In this document: piece by piece, positions 1 through 9,028 of the stretch
Layout: each line of letters starts with the position of its first letter
How positions within the stretch are numbered: the stretch's first letter is position 1
Assembly: GCA_028278425.1 (NCBI GenBank)
Contig: JANQEJ010000227.1
Span: forward strand, 1 to 55,963
DNA from: Planctomycetota bacterium
Lineage (GTDB): Bacteria; Planctomycetota; UBA1135; GCA-002686595
Reading direction: 5' to 3'
DNA length: 55,963 bases
The notes under the pieces: generated by a model
Told to the model about the DNA's origin: nothing
The model's input: only the letters and a program-made list of their open reading frames with translations
Database searches by the model: none
Made by a program: the position numbers and the translations under genes

Positions 1-1
1 C

Positions 2-2791
2 GTGGAGGGAGCCGCCGTCGTCGCGCGCGAGACCCTGCGCTTCAAACCGGGCGACGAGCTCACGGAGACGGGCTGGACCGCCTTTTCGCACCCCGGGCTC
101 ATGCCCTCCGTCTTGCCCTCCGTCTCGCGCGGCGACACGCCCGGCGACGCCGCGAGCATCGGCCTGGTCTTCCACGTCGAGGACGTGCGACCCGGCGCCA
201 CCCTCAGCATCCGACCGCTCGCGCAGGAGCTCGAGGCGGTCGAGCTGCCGCTCGCCGAGATCCTCGACGGCCAACCGCGCAGGCTGTGGGACGGCCGGGG
301 GTACGCGCGGCGCACGACGGTGACGGCGCCGCTCTTTCCCGGCCCCACGCAGGACGACTTCCCGGCGGCGGCCTACGCGCCGGACGGAACGCTCTGGCTC
401 GCGTTCGTGCGCTACGCGCTGCGGGTCCCCAAGCGCGCGGAGAGCGTGCTGTACGTCGCCGAAGAGCCGGAGCGGTTCGACGATCTGTTCCATCCGGAGG
501 GGAGCGACCAGCTCGTCCTGACGCCGCTCCGCGACGGCGAGTGGTCGTCCCCGATCGTCCTGACGTCCGCCGCGGAGACGATCGCCGCTTGCGCCCTCGC
601 CGTGGACGGCGACGGCGTCGTCACCGTCGTCTACAGCCGTCAGGAAGACCTCGACTTCGACCTCTTCGAGCGCGCGTTCGATCCCCGCGCCGACGAAGGG
701 CTCGGCCCCGAGCGCGCCGTCGCGAGCGCCTCCGGCCCCGACCTGGCGCCGGCGCTCTGCACGGACTCGCTCGGGAACGTCTGGCTGGCGTACCAGTCCT
801 GGGCCGAGGGTCGCGCGACCGTTCGCGTCCTTCGCCGCGACCCGGCGGGCTGGACGCAGCGCGCCGACGTCGCGCGCGGTCTCGCCGGCAACGCCTGGCG
901 CCCGGCGCTCGCGGCGGACGAGAGCGGAGGCGTCGCGGTGGCGTACGACGTCTACCGCGGCGGCGACTACGACGTCGTGGTCGCGCTCTTTCGCGGCGAG
1001 GGCGAGCCCCGGCGGATTCCGGTGGCGAGCTCGGCGCGCTTCGAGGCGCGGCCGTCGATCGCCTTCGGCGGCGAGCGCTTCTGGATCGCCTACGAGGCGG
1101 GGCCCGAGCGCTGGGGCAAGGACTTCGGTGCGCTCATCGTGAAGAAGGGCAACCCGCTCGGCAGCACGCGCTCGATCCAGGTGGTCGCGCTCGAGGCGGA
1201 CGGGAGCCTGTCGTCGCCCGTCGCGAGGCTGCCGGAGAGTCGCTCGGCGCCGCCGAAGATCCCTTACAGCCTCGCGGAGACGCTGCGCTTCGAGTCGGAC
1301 ACGCGCTTCGCGAACCCGAGCCTCGCGATCGACGGTTTGGGCCGCGTGTGGCTGACCTACCGCCGCAACTACGGGCACCGCTACACGACGCACGTCGGCG
1401 GCGTCTGGAAGACGAACGCGCGCTGTCTCCAGGGCGACCGCTGGAGCCCCGAGATCCTCGTGCACCACTCCGACGGCCGGCTGGACGCCCAGAGCGTGCA
1501 GCTCGCGCGGGACGACGGCGGCCTCCTCCTCCTTCACACGTCGGACGAGCGCGGCACGATGGTGGCGCGGCTCGACGACAAGCTCTACGCCAGCGTCGTC
1601 GATCTTCCGGGGGGCGGCGAGCCCGCCGTCCGCGCGCTCCCCGCCGCGGCGAAGCCGAGGAACGCGCTCCACGAGCGGGAGCGGGAGGACGTCGCGCGAA
1701 TCCGCGCGCATCGCGTCGAGGTCGGCGGCGCGACCTACCGGATCTTCCGCGGCGAGCTCCACCGCCACACGGACATCTCGATCGACGGCTCGGCGGACGG
1801 CTCGCTGGAGGACATGTTCCGCTACGCCTTCGACGCCGCCGATCTCGACTGGATCGCGAGCACCGACCACGAGAACGGCGGCGGGCGCGAGTACCCCTGG
1901 TGGCTGACGCAGAAGGCCAACGAGGCCTATCACCTTCCCGGCCGGTTCGCGCCGCTCTTCGCCTACGAACGCGGAGTGCCGTTTCCGCAGGGACACCGTA
2001 ACTGCCTGTTCGCGCAGCGCGGGGTTCTGTCGCTGCCGCGGTTGTTCACGCCCATCGATCCGCGCAACCGGGACGTCTTCGCCGGCGCCGCGCACGCGGA
2101 CGACCTGTCGATGCTCTATCGCTACCTGCGCGCGATGGACGGGATCTGCTCCGTCCACACGAGCGCGTCGGTCATGGGGACGGACTGGAGCGAGCACGAT
2201 CCGGACCTCGAGCCCATCGTCGAGATCTACCAGGGCGACCGCATGTCGTACGAGTACGACGGGGCACCGCGAACGGGCAGCGAAGACGGCTCGGACGGCC
2301 GCCCCGTGAACATCGGGGGGTGGCAGCCGGAGGGCTTCATCGACGTCGCGCTGCGGAAGGGCCTGCGCCTCGGGTTCCAGTCGTCGAGCGACCACTGGTC
2401 GACCCACGCGTCGTACACGATGGTGCTCGCCCCCGAGCTCTCGCGCGAAGCCGTCCTCGACGCGATGCGGCGACGCCACACCTACGCGGCCACGGACAAC
2501 GTCATCCTCGACGTGACCAGCGGCGATTCGTTGATGGGGGACGAGATCGAGACGCGGGAGGCCCCCGCGCTCGACCTGCACGTCGTCGGGACCGCGCCGC
2601 TCGCGCGGGTCGAGGTCCTGCGGGACAGCGAGGTAGTCTTTACGGCCCGACCCGAGGGACCCTCCCTGGAGACCGCCTGGACCGACCCGAGCCCGCTGCC
2701 GGGCGCCCACTACTACTACGTCCGGGTCATCCAGACCGATGGAGAGCTCGCGTGGAGCTCTCCGCTCTGGTTTGCACCGCCCTCGGACTGA
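2..2791 (+). CDS. Secreted-type protein with N-terminal beta-propeller-like region and C-terminal PHP/DUF3604-like metallohydrolase domain (5' partial)
   Basis: The frame is open from the first bases of the window, so the true start and any signal peptide are probably upstream; 929 residues are visible. Residues about 100-560 contain repeated blocks with WLA(Y/F), Asp-rich turns and regular spacing, as in beta-propeller repeats. From about residue 584 a PHP-type metal site begins: GELHRHTD, then STDHEN, SVHTSA and SSSDHWSTH. These His/Asp clusters match the DUF3604/PHP phosphoesterase family, whose members hydrolyse phosphate esters with a multinuclear metal centre. The last 90 residues look like a beta-sandwich. 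The gene ends 13 nt before the next start, so the two are probably co-transcribed. Substrate unknown. Confidence 0.75.
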   Translation: MEGAAVVARETLRFKPGDELTETGWTAFSHPGLMPSVLPSVSRGDTPGDAASIGLVFHVEDVRPGATLSIRPLAQELEAVELPLAEILDGQPRRLWDGRGYARRTTVTAPLFPGPTQDDFPAAAYAPDGTLWLAFVRYALRVPKRAESVLYVAEEPERFDDLFHPEGSDQLVLTPLRDGEWSSPIVLTSAAETIAACALAVDGDGVVTVVYSRQEDLDFDLFERAFDPRADEGLGPERAVASASGPDLAPALCTDSLGNVWLAYQSWAEGRATVRVLRRDPAGWTQRADVARGLAGNAWRPALAADESGGVAVAYDVYRGGDYDVVVALFRGEGEPRRIPVASSARFEARPSIAFGGERFWIAYEAGPERWGKDFGALIVKKGNPLGSTRSIQVVALEADGSLSSPVARLPESRSAPPKIPYSLAETLRFESDTRFANPSLAIDGLGRVWLTYRRNYGHRYTTHVGGVWKTNARCLQGDRWSPEILVHHSDGRLDAQSVQLARDDGGLLLLHTSDERGTMVARLDDKLYASVVDLPGGGEPAVRALPAAAKPRNALHEREREDVARIRAHRVEVGGATYRIFRGELHRHTDISIDGSADGSLEDMFRYAFDAADLDWIASTDHENGGGREYPWWLTQKANEAYHLPGRFAPLFAYERGVPFPQGHRNCLFAQRGVLSLPRLFTPIDPRNRDVFAGAAHADDLSMLYRYLRAMDGICSVHTSASVMGTDWSEHDPDLEPIVEIYQGDRMSYEYDGAPRTGSEDGSDGRPVNIGGWQPEGFIDVALRKGLRLGFQSSSDHWSTHASYTMVLAPELSREAVLDAMRRRHTYAATDNVILDVTSGDSLMGDEIETREAPALDLHVVGTAPLARVEVLRDSEVVFTARPEGPSLETAWTDPSPLPGAHYYYVRVIQTDGELAWSSPLWFAPPSD

Positions 2792-2804
2792 AGCCTCGTC
2801 CCGC

Positions 2805-4463
2805 ATGCCCCCCAGCCGAAACCGGTTCCTGATCGACGCCGCGATCCTCGTCGCGGCGATCGCGGTACCGATCGCGATGGCGCTGCGCGCGGCGGACTTC
2901 AGCCTGAAGCCGCTCGAGGACGCCGCGATGCTGATGCAGTACGCGGACAACGTGGCGGCGGGCTACGGATTCGTCTGGTACGAGGGCGGCCCGCGCGTCG
3001 ACGGGGCGACCGACTTCCTTTCCGTGATGCTGCTCGCCGGGCTGCGGTGGATCGGCATGGGGATCGAGCCGGCGACCCGATTCCTGGCGTGGTTCTGTCA
3101 CGTCGCCTCGCTGGCCGTGCTCGCGGGTTACCTGCGTTACCGGCAGGGGCTTCCGCTCGCGGTCACGGCGGCCGCCGTCGCGTTCGTCGGCCTCGCCACC
3201 GGTCCGTTCCTGATCGCGGCCTACTTCGTCACGTCGGTCTACGCGCTCGGCGTCACCGCGAGCGCGATCGCCTGGCAGGAGGTGCGCCGGCTGCCCGACA
3301 GCACCTGGCGCTGCGCGCTGCTCGGGTTCAGTTGCCTCTTCATGGGACTCGCCCGGCCGGAGGGCGTTCTCGTCAGCGTCTTCCTGTGGGCGGCGGTGCT
3401 CTTCGAGCTCGGCTTCAGGCGCGCGCTCCGCGCGCTCGTCTGGTCGACGCTCGTCATGCTGATCCTCGGGGGCGCGTACTTCCTCACGCGGTGGAGTTAC
3501 TTCGGCCACCCGCTGCCCAACCCCTTCTACGTCAAGGGCGGCGGGACCCTGCACTGGCCGGGCCTGCGGATGTCGGTCCGGGTGACGGCGCAGTTCTGCT
3601 ACCCGTTCCTGGTCGCGATGCTGGTGCCGTTCTTCGTCAGGGGAGCGCGCTGGAAGGGAGCGGTCCTGCTCATGCCGCTCGTGGCGTCGACCCTCATGTG
3701 GGTCCTGATGAGCGATCAGATGAACTTCGCGCGTCGCTTCCAGTATCCGACGCTCTTCCTCGCGGCGGTTTCATTCGCGCCCGCGGTCACCACGGGCGTG
3801 ACGCTGGGCGCCTGGAACAGCTTGAGCGCCCGCCGCCACTTAGCCGCGGCTGCCTTCGCCCTGATCGCCTTGGGTGCGATGGCGGTCCAGTGGCGCGAGT
3901 CCGTCCGCCACGTGTACATGCCGGACGGCAGGTACCCGATCGGCGTGATGCTCAACGAGTACAAGGACAAGGACTACCGCCTCGTCACGACGGAAGCCGG
4001 CCTCCTCCCGTTCTACTCCCGCTGGGACGCGGTGGACGCCTGGGGCCTGAACGACCCGTGGATCTCCCAGAACGGCGGCGTCACGCTGAAGTACCTGAAC
4101 GACTTCGATCCCCACGTGATCGTGTTCCACGCGACCTTCTCGCCGGCGACGCGCAAGCGCGCGCGCCTGCGCCGGGAGGTGCCCTGGCACCGGATGATCC
4201 TGGTCCTGGAGCAATATGCGACGGCGAAGGGCTACGTCCTCGCGGCCGCCTTCGGCCACTCGCCGCACGACACGATGTACTACTACGTCGCCCCCGACTT
4301 CGAGGACAGCGCCGAGCTCGTCCAGCGCATCCGCGAGACGGAGTACCAGTGGGGGGCCTTCACCCTCGAGCCCGCGCACAACTACGCGGTCGAGCCGCGC
4401 CCGGCGCGCGACCGGCAGGGCGCGATCCCGCACGCGAAGGACCTGGGGATGCCGGGGAGGTGA
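2805..4463 (+). CDS. GT-C fold, ArnT/PMT-like membrane glycosyltransferase family protein
   Basis: A 552-residue integral membrane protein with about ten hydrophobic segments, the first at residues 9-27. The loop after helix 1 carries an acidic ED(A)AML motif followed by QYADNVAAGYGF and a DGATDFL motif, an arrangement typical of GT-C enzymes that transfer sugars from polyprenyl-phosphate carriers on the outer face of the membrane. A conserved-looking RPEG motif and a membrane-edge FARRFQYP segment are also present. The ATG at 2805 was preferred to an upstream in-frame start that would overlap the preceding gene and add a non-hydrophobic Arg-rich stretch. It faces the kinase gene convergently, with stops 15 nt apart. 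Sugar and acceptor cannot be read from sequence. Confidence 0.7.
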   Translation: MPPSRNRFLIDAAILVAAIAVPIAMALRAADFSLKPLEDAAMLMQYADNVAAGYGFVWYEGGPRVDGATDFLSVMLLAGLRWIGMGIEPATRFLAWFCHVASLAVLAGYLRYRQGLPLAVTAAAVAFVGLATGPFLIAAYFVTSVYALGVTASAIAWQEVRRLPDSTWRCALLGFSCLFMGLARPEGVLVSVFLWAAVLFELGFRRALRALVWSTLVMLILGGAYFLTRWSYFGHPLPNPFYVKGGGTLHWPGLRMSVRVTAQFCYPFLVAMLVPFFVRGARWKGAVLLMPLVASTLMWVLMSDQMNFARRFQYPTLFLAAVSFAPAVTTGVTLGAWNSLSARRHLAAAAFALIALGAMAVQWRESVRHVYMPDGRYPIGVMLNEYKDKDYRLVTTEAGLLPFYSRWDAVDAWGLNDPWISQNGGVTLKYLNDFDPHVIVFHATFSPATRKRARLRREVPWHRMILVLEQYATAKGYVLAAAFGHSPHDTMYYYVAPDFEDSAELVQRIRETEYQWGAFTLEPAHNYAVEPRPARDRQGAIPHAKDLGMPGR

Positions 4464-4478
4464 GGGAGCCCGAGGAGC

Positions 4479-7400
4479 TCAGACGCCGAGTTGTTGCCTG
4501 CGCGCCTGGATCTTGGAGGTGAACGGCTGCCCCGAGGCGTCTTTGGCCTGAGGGTATCTCGTCGAGAGTCGGCGAATCGCGTCCTCGGCGAGCTTGATGT
4601 AGTCGTTCATGCGATTCCGGTTGTTGTAGTTGCTCGGCGTACGGAGTTTCTGGCCGCGCTCGTACATCTTCTTGTAGAGGTTGCCGAAGACGAGGTTCAG
4701 CTCGGCGATGTAGTAGGTCGCGTGCGCCTTCGCCGAGACGCCGTCGGGATCCTCGTAGTCGCTCTCGAGCTCCAGCGCGTCCTCGTAGTGGTTGATCGCG
4801 GAGCGGTACGCGACTTCGCGCTTGCTGCCGATGCCCGAGGTCGACGTCTCCTTGTCGCCGGCGGCGCGCAGGCGGTCGCCCTGGCGGACGATCGCGAGGG
4901 TGCGGATGCCGGAGCCCTTGGGCGCCTTGCGCTGCGCGTCCTTGAAGTGCTTCTCGGCCTCCCTGAGCTTCTCCTCCCGGAGGCAGCGCTCCCCCTCCGC
5001 GATGATCGCGAGGATCTCGGCGTCGAGGTAGGCGTCCACCCCGGCCTTCCGGCGCGCCACCTCCGCGCGCAAGGCGCTTTCGGGGAGCTCCTCCATCCAA
5101 TCCCCAAGGCGTTTCGCGAGGACCTTGCCCTCGTTGATGGAGGGCGAGGCGGCGTACTTGCCCGCCACCGTGGCGAAGAGTCGCTCGCGGATTCCGGCGA
5201 GCTCGTCCGCGATGGTGGAGCCCTTCGCGTCGAGGAGCGCGTCGCCGAGCTCGACCAGGACTCCTTGAGCGTCGGCGGGCGTCGTGGCGGCTTCGGCGGC
5301 GTCGGCGATGAGCTCGATCAGGGGCGCCCGTCGCTCGAGGGTGCGGTCAAGCACGCCTCCCGCGGGAAGCGCCGCGATGCAGTGGTCCAGCTCCTCCAAG
5401 CGCCGAGCAGCGTCGTGGGGTGTGTCTCGGTCAGCGAGGCATTCGCCCAGCCGCAGTTCGAGGCGGCCGAGGTGGACCTTGGCCTCGTGTGTGAGCAGCA
5501 GCCCCGGAAGCTCCAGGTATCGCGCCAGGTCGACGAGGAGCGGGGTCAACGGAGCCATTGCGAGCTCGCCTTGTTTCGCTTGCGCGACCGCCGCCTCCAC
5601 GTGCGCGAACGCCTTGGTCGCGCCGTCACGCACCCGCGCTCGCTCCGACTCCTCCGTCAGCATTCCCGCGATCGGCTCGAGCTCGCCGAGAACGCGGAAC
5701 GCCTCCGCGGCCGACGTGACCTCCGACGCGCGCAGCGCGACGACGCCGAGGAGCTGAGAGCGAAGACCTACGAGCGTGTCCTCGTCCACTCCGGCGACGT
5801 GCGTCAGCTCGGCGAGGACCCGCCGGACGTCCGCCAGGGTCGTCGCCTCGGCGACGGAGCGTTGCCAGCGGTCGAGCTCGCTCGCCTCGGCTCGCCACGC
5901 GCGCAGCGTCTGATCGCCCTGGGTCCGGGCGGCGACGAGCTCCGCGACCTCGCACAGGCGCGGGTCGGCGGCACAGAGCGCGTCCGCCTGCTCGAGCGCG
6001 TCCTCCAGCGCCGGTCCGCCGGGCGCGGTGCGCAGCGAACGGGCGAGGGCGAGCGCCTCGTCGACCTTCGAGCGCGTGGCCCGAAGCCGCGCGTCGAGCT
6101 CGCCGAAGTCGGCCTCGGGATCGGCCGCGCGGAGCGTGGCGAAGGAGAGCTCCGCGCCCTGAACGTCGTAGGTGTCGACGAGGTTCTCGAAGCGCTGCAG
6201 CTCCTGAGCGAGCTCGAGCGGGCTCAGCGCCGAGCCGGTGTCGGTCTCCTTCTCCTTGTTGGGGTCTTCGCCGCCGGACCCGCCGCCCGGGTTATCGCCC
6301 TTGGGGGAGCCTCCGCCTCCCAGGAGCACCACGAGTGCCGTGACGAGCCCGGCGAGAAGGAACACGCCGCCGCCGGCGGCGACCGTGAGCAGCGTTCGGC
6401 GTCCGGAGGCCGCGGGTTCTTGCGAGCGAGCGGGCTCGGCGCGGGGCGGGGCCGCGGCGGGCTCGGTGGGCGCGGGCGTCGCGGGCCTGGGCTTCCTCTC
6501 CGTCGGCGCGACGTCGCCGCGCGTCCTGATCGGCAGCGTCCCGCTCGCGTACTCGCGGCGCACCTGCAGGAGCGTTTTCATCGGCGGCGGGGAGATCATC
6601 GTCACCGTTCCCCGCGCCTGACCCGACTCCGGGTCCGCGAGCGCGACGTTCGAGTCGAACGCGTGAATCGCCTGGAGAAACTCGCTCGCCGTCGCGAAGC
6701 GCTCCTCGGCCTCCTTGGCCGTGGCCTTCGCGATGCACTCCGCGATCTCCGCGGGGACGTCCGGCGCGCGCTCGCGCACGTCCGGGAACGGCTTGCTCAT
6801 CACTTGCTGGAGGATGTTGCGCACCGACTCGCCGTCGAAGCCGTCCTCGCCGGCGAGGAGGAAGTAGAGCGTGGCGCCCAGCGAGTAGACGTCGGCGGGC
6901 GGGCCCACCGTGCTCGTGTCCTCCCACTGCTCCGGCGGCATGTAGCGCGGCGTTCCGAGCACTTGCGCGCGCGCCGTCGCCAGGGAGTTGACGCTGCCGA
7001 GCGACATCGCCTTCGCGAGCCCGAGGTCGGCGAGCTTCACCTCGCCCGAGCTCGAGATGAGGATGTTGTCGGGCTTGATGTCCCGGTGGATGATCCCGTC
7101 CTTGTGCGCGGCCTGGAGCCCGAGGCCCGCGCGGTACGCGATGGTGAGCGCCTCGGAGAGCGCCAACCCGCCCTTGCGCGCGATCCGCTCGCGCGCGTTC
7201 TCGCCCTCGATGTACTCCATCACCATGTAGTGGAGCCGGTCGAGGTTGAGCACGTCGTAGACGCGGACGAGGTTCTGGTGGTTGACGCTCGCCGCGAGCC
7301 GCGCCTCGCGCTGGAAGCGGTGGATCCACTGCTCCGGGTTGTCGTCGAGCTGGACCTGCATGCACTTGACCGCCACTTCGAGATCGAGGCGGAGGTGCTG

Positions 7401-7526
7401 GCCGAGATAGACGGACCCCATGCCGCCGCGGCCGATGAGCCCGTAGAGGAGACACGGGTCGAGGAACTTGTAGCCGCGAAGCTCGGGAACGGTGGCGAGG
7501 AGGGGATCGTCGGCGAGCGGAATCAT
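4479..7526 (-). CDS. Transmembrane serine/threonine protein kinase with long C-terminal helical region
   Basis: 1015 residues from the ATG at 7526. The N-terminal kinase domain (about 27-290) has the glycine loop GRGGMGSVY at 32-40, the VAVK lysine at 54, HRDIKPDN at 147-154, a DLG metal-binding motif at 167-169 (common bacterial variant of DFG) and GTPRYMPPEQ in the activation segment. It is a Hanks-type kinase of the PknB group. A Pro/Ala-rich linker leads to one membrane segment near 378-402 followed by a Gly-rich stretch. The remaining about 600 residues are alpha-helical and Leu/Ala/Glu-rich with TPR-like periodicity, and would lie outside the membrane as a sensor or scaffold. An open frame extends 87 codons further upstream but is Arg/Pro-rich without kinase similarity, so it was excluded. 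Confidence 0.93.
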   Translation of the reverse strand: MIPLADDPLLATVPELRGYKFLDPCLLYGLIGRGGMGSVYLGQHLRLDLEVAVKCMQVQLDDNPEQWIHRFQREARLAASVNHQNLVRVYDVLNLDRLHYMVMEYIEGENARERIARKGGLALSEALTIAYRAGLGLQAAHKDGIIHRDIKPDNILISSSGEVKLADLGLAKAMSLGSVNSLATARAQVLGTPRYMPPEQWEDTSTVGPPADVYSLGATLYFLLAGEDGFDGESVRNILQQVMSKPFPDVRERAPDVPAEIAECIAKATAKEAEERFATASEFLQAIHAFDSNVALADPESGQARGTVTMISPPPMKTLLQVRREYASGTLPIRTRGDVAPTERKPRPATPAPTEPAAAPPRAEPARSQEPAASGRRTLLTVAAGGGVFLLAGLVTALVVLLGGGGSPKGDNPGGGSGGEDPNKEKETDTGSALSPLELAQELQRFENLVDTYDVQGAELSFATLRAADPEADFGELDARLRATRSKVDEALALARSLRTAPGGPALEDALEQADALCAADPRLCEVAELVAARTQGDQTLRAWRAEASELDRWQRSVAEATTLADVRRVLAELTHVAGVDEDTLVGLRSQLLGVVALRASEVTSAAEAFRVLGELEPIAGMLTEESERARVRDGATKAFAHVEAAVAQAKQGELAMAPLTPLLVDLARYLELPGLLLTHEAKVHLGRLELRLGECLADRDTPHDAARRLEELDHCIAALPAGGVLDRTLERRAPLIELIADAAEAATTPADAQGVLVELGDALLDAKGSTIADELAGIRERLFATVAGKYAASPSINEGKVLAKRLGDWMEELPESALRAEVARRKAGVDAYLDAEILAIIAEGERCLREEKLREAEKHFKDAQRKAPKGSGIRTLAIVRQGDRLRAAGDKETSTSGIGSKREVAYRSAINHYEDALELESDYEDPDGVSAKAHATYYIAELNLVFGNLYKKMYERGQKLRTPSNYNNRNRMNDYIKLAEDAIRRLSTRYPQAKDASGQPFTSKIQARRQQLGV

Positions 7527-7587
7527 GGGCAAGCGGGTGCGACGCCGGTAGCGTAACACCTGCGCGGGTTCGGTCGTGCGACGGGGC

Positions 7588-9024
7588 TCAGCCGCCGGAC
7601 CGCTTGTGCAGCCGCCGCGCCGCCGATCGAGCCGCGTGGTAGCCGCACATCCCGTGCACGCCCCCTCCCGGGGGCGTGGACGCGCTGCACAGGAAGAGCC
7701 GCGGGTCGGGCGTCGAGTAGGGATCGAGACGCGCCACCGGGCGCGTGAAGAGCTGTGCGAGGTCGGCCGCGCCCCCGGTGACCGCACCGCCGACGTAGTT
7801 CGGGTTGGCGGACTCGAAGTCGGCCGGCGACGTGGCGCGGCGCGCGAGGATCCGATCGCGGAAGCCGGGGGCGAAACGCTCGACCTGCGCCTCGATCGCC
7901 TCGGTGCGGTCGACGGTGCATCCGTTCGGCACGTGGCAGTACGCGTAGCCGGTGTGCTTGCCCGCCGGCGCGCGCGAGGGGTCGACCGCGCTCTGCTGGC
8001 AGAGGATCAGGAACGGGCGCTCGGCCACGCGGCCTTCCCACGCCGCGCGCTCCGACGCCGCGATCTCCTCGAGCGTTCCGCCGACGTGCACCGTGGAGGC
8101 CTCGGCGAGCCGCGGGTCGCGCCAGGGGATCGGGCCGTCGAGCGCCCAGTCGAGCTTGAACGTGCCCGGACCGTAGCGGTACGCGGTGAGGCGCTGCGCG
8201 TAACTCGCCGGGAGGTGTCCCTCGACGACGCGCAGGAAGGGCCGCGGCGCGAGATCGAAGAGCGCGACGCGCGACTCCGGCAGGTCCGCCAGCGAGCGCA
8301 CCGGGCGGTCGACTTCGATCTGCCCGCCGCTCGCTTCGAAGAGTCCCGCGAGCGCGCTCGCGATCGACGCGGATCCGCCGCGCGCGCACGGCCAGCTCTC
8401 CACGTGCGCCGCGAGGCAGAACACCATGCCGACGGCCGCCGAGCCGAGGTGCTCGAGCGGCAACACCGAATGTCCCGCGCAGCCGGCGAAGAGGGCCCGC
8501 GCCTCGGTGGTCTCGAAGCGTCGCGCGAGCCCCGTCGCCGAGCGGAGCCCGAACCACCCGAAGCGAGCCACGGACAGCGGACGCCGCGGGCGGAGTCGGA
8601 GCGGACCGAGCAGGTCGTGCAGCAGGTCGCGAGGTTGACCGAGCAAGGGCTCGAAGAGAGAGCGCCAGCGCGCCCCGTCGCGGCCGAGGAGCGCGGCGGT
8701 ATCGGTCGCCGAGCCGACGAGCAAGGGCGAAGGCCCGTCGTCGAGCGGATGGCCGACGCTGACGGGAAAGCGCAGCCACTCGAGGCCGTGCTCTTCCAAG
8801 GGAAGCTCGCGAAAACACGGCGAGAGAATCCCGAGCGGGTGGATGGCCGAGCACACGTCGTGCCGGAAACCCTCGAGCGTCAGCTCTTCGGTGCGCGTTC
8901 CGCCGCCGATCGTCCGCGCCGCCTCGAGCACGCGGACCGCGAAGCCCTGCCGCTGCAGCTCCACCGCGGCGGAGAGACCGTTGGGCCCGGAGCCCACGAC
9001 GACGGCGTCCACGACCGCGGTCAT
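7588..9024 (-). CDS. FAD-dependent phytoene desaturase/PYROXD2-like oxidoreductase
   Basis: 478 residues. The N-terminus is a clear Rossmann dinucleotide-binding motif, VVVGSGPNGLSAA (8-20), followed by the acidic end of strand 2 (LEA, 33-35) and the GGGTRTEE segment typical of the carotenoid desaturase/amine oxidase superfamily. The C-terminus has a second FAD-contacting region (LFLCSASTPPGGGVHGMCGYHAA). It lies 4 nt behind the prenyltransferase-fold gene on the same strand and is surely co-transcribed with it, which would fit oxidation of an isoprenoid or related lipid. It could equally be the PYROXD2-like subgroup of unknown substrate; the sequence alone does not decide. Confidence 0.85.
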   Translation of the reverse strand: MTAVVDAVVVGSGPNGLSAAVELQRQGFAVRVLEAARTIGGGTRTEELTLEGFRHDVCSAIHPLGILSPCFRELPLEEHGLEWLRFPVSVGHPLDDGPSPLLVGSATDTAALLGRDGARWRSLFEPLLGQPRDLLHDLLGPLRLRPRRPLSVARFGWFGLRSATGLARRFETTEARALFAGCAGHSVLPLEHLGSAAVGMVFCLAAHVESWPCARGGSASIASALAGLFEASGGQIEVDRPVRSLADLPESRVALFDLAPRPFLRVVEGHLPASYAQRLTAYRYGPGTFKLDWALDGPIPWRDPRLAEASTVHVGGTLEEIAASERAAWEGRVAERPFLILCQQSAVDPSRAPAGKHTGYAYCHVPNGCTVDRTEAIEAQVERFAPGFRDRILARRATSPADFESANPNYVGGAVTGGAADLAQLFTRPVARLDPYSTPDPRLFLCSASTPPGGGVHGMCGYHAARSAARRLHKRSGG

Positions 9025-9028
9025 CGGG

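Noticed and set aside
4491..7556. A 1000-codon open frame on the plus strand
   Set aside because: It is antisense to the Ser/Thr kinase, whose motifs are complete on the minus strand.
7527..7787. 87-codon upstream extension of the kinase
   Set aside because: Arg/Pro-rich, overlaps the 3' end of the FAD oxidoreductase gene, and shows no kinase or signal features.
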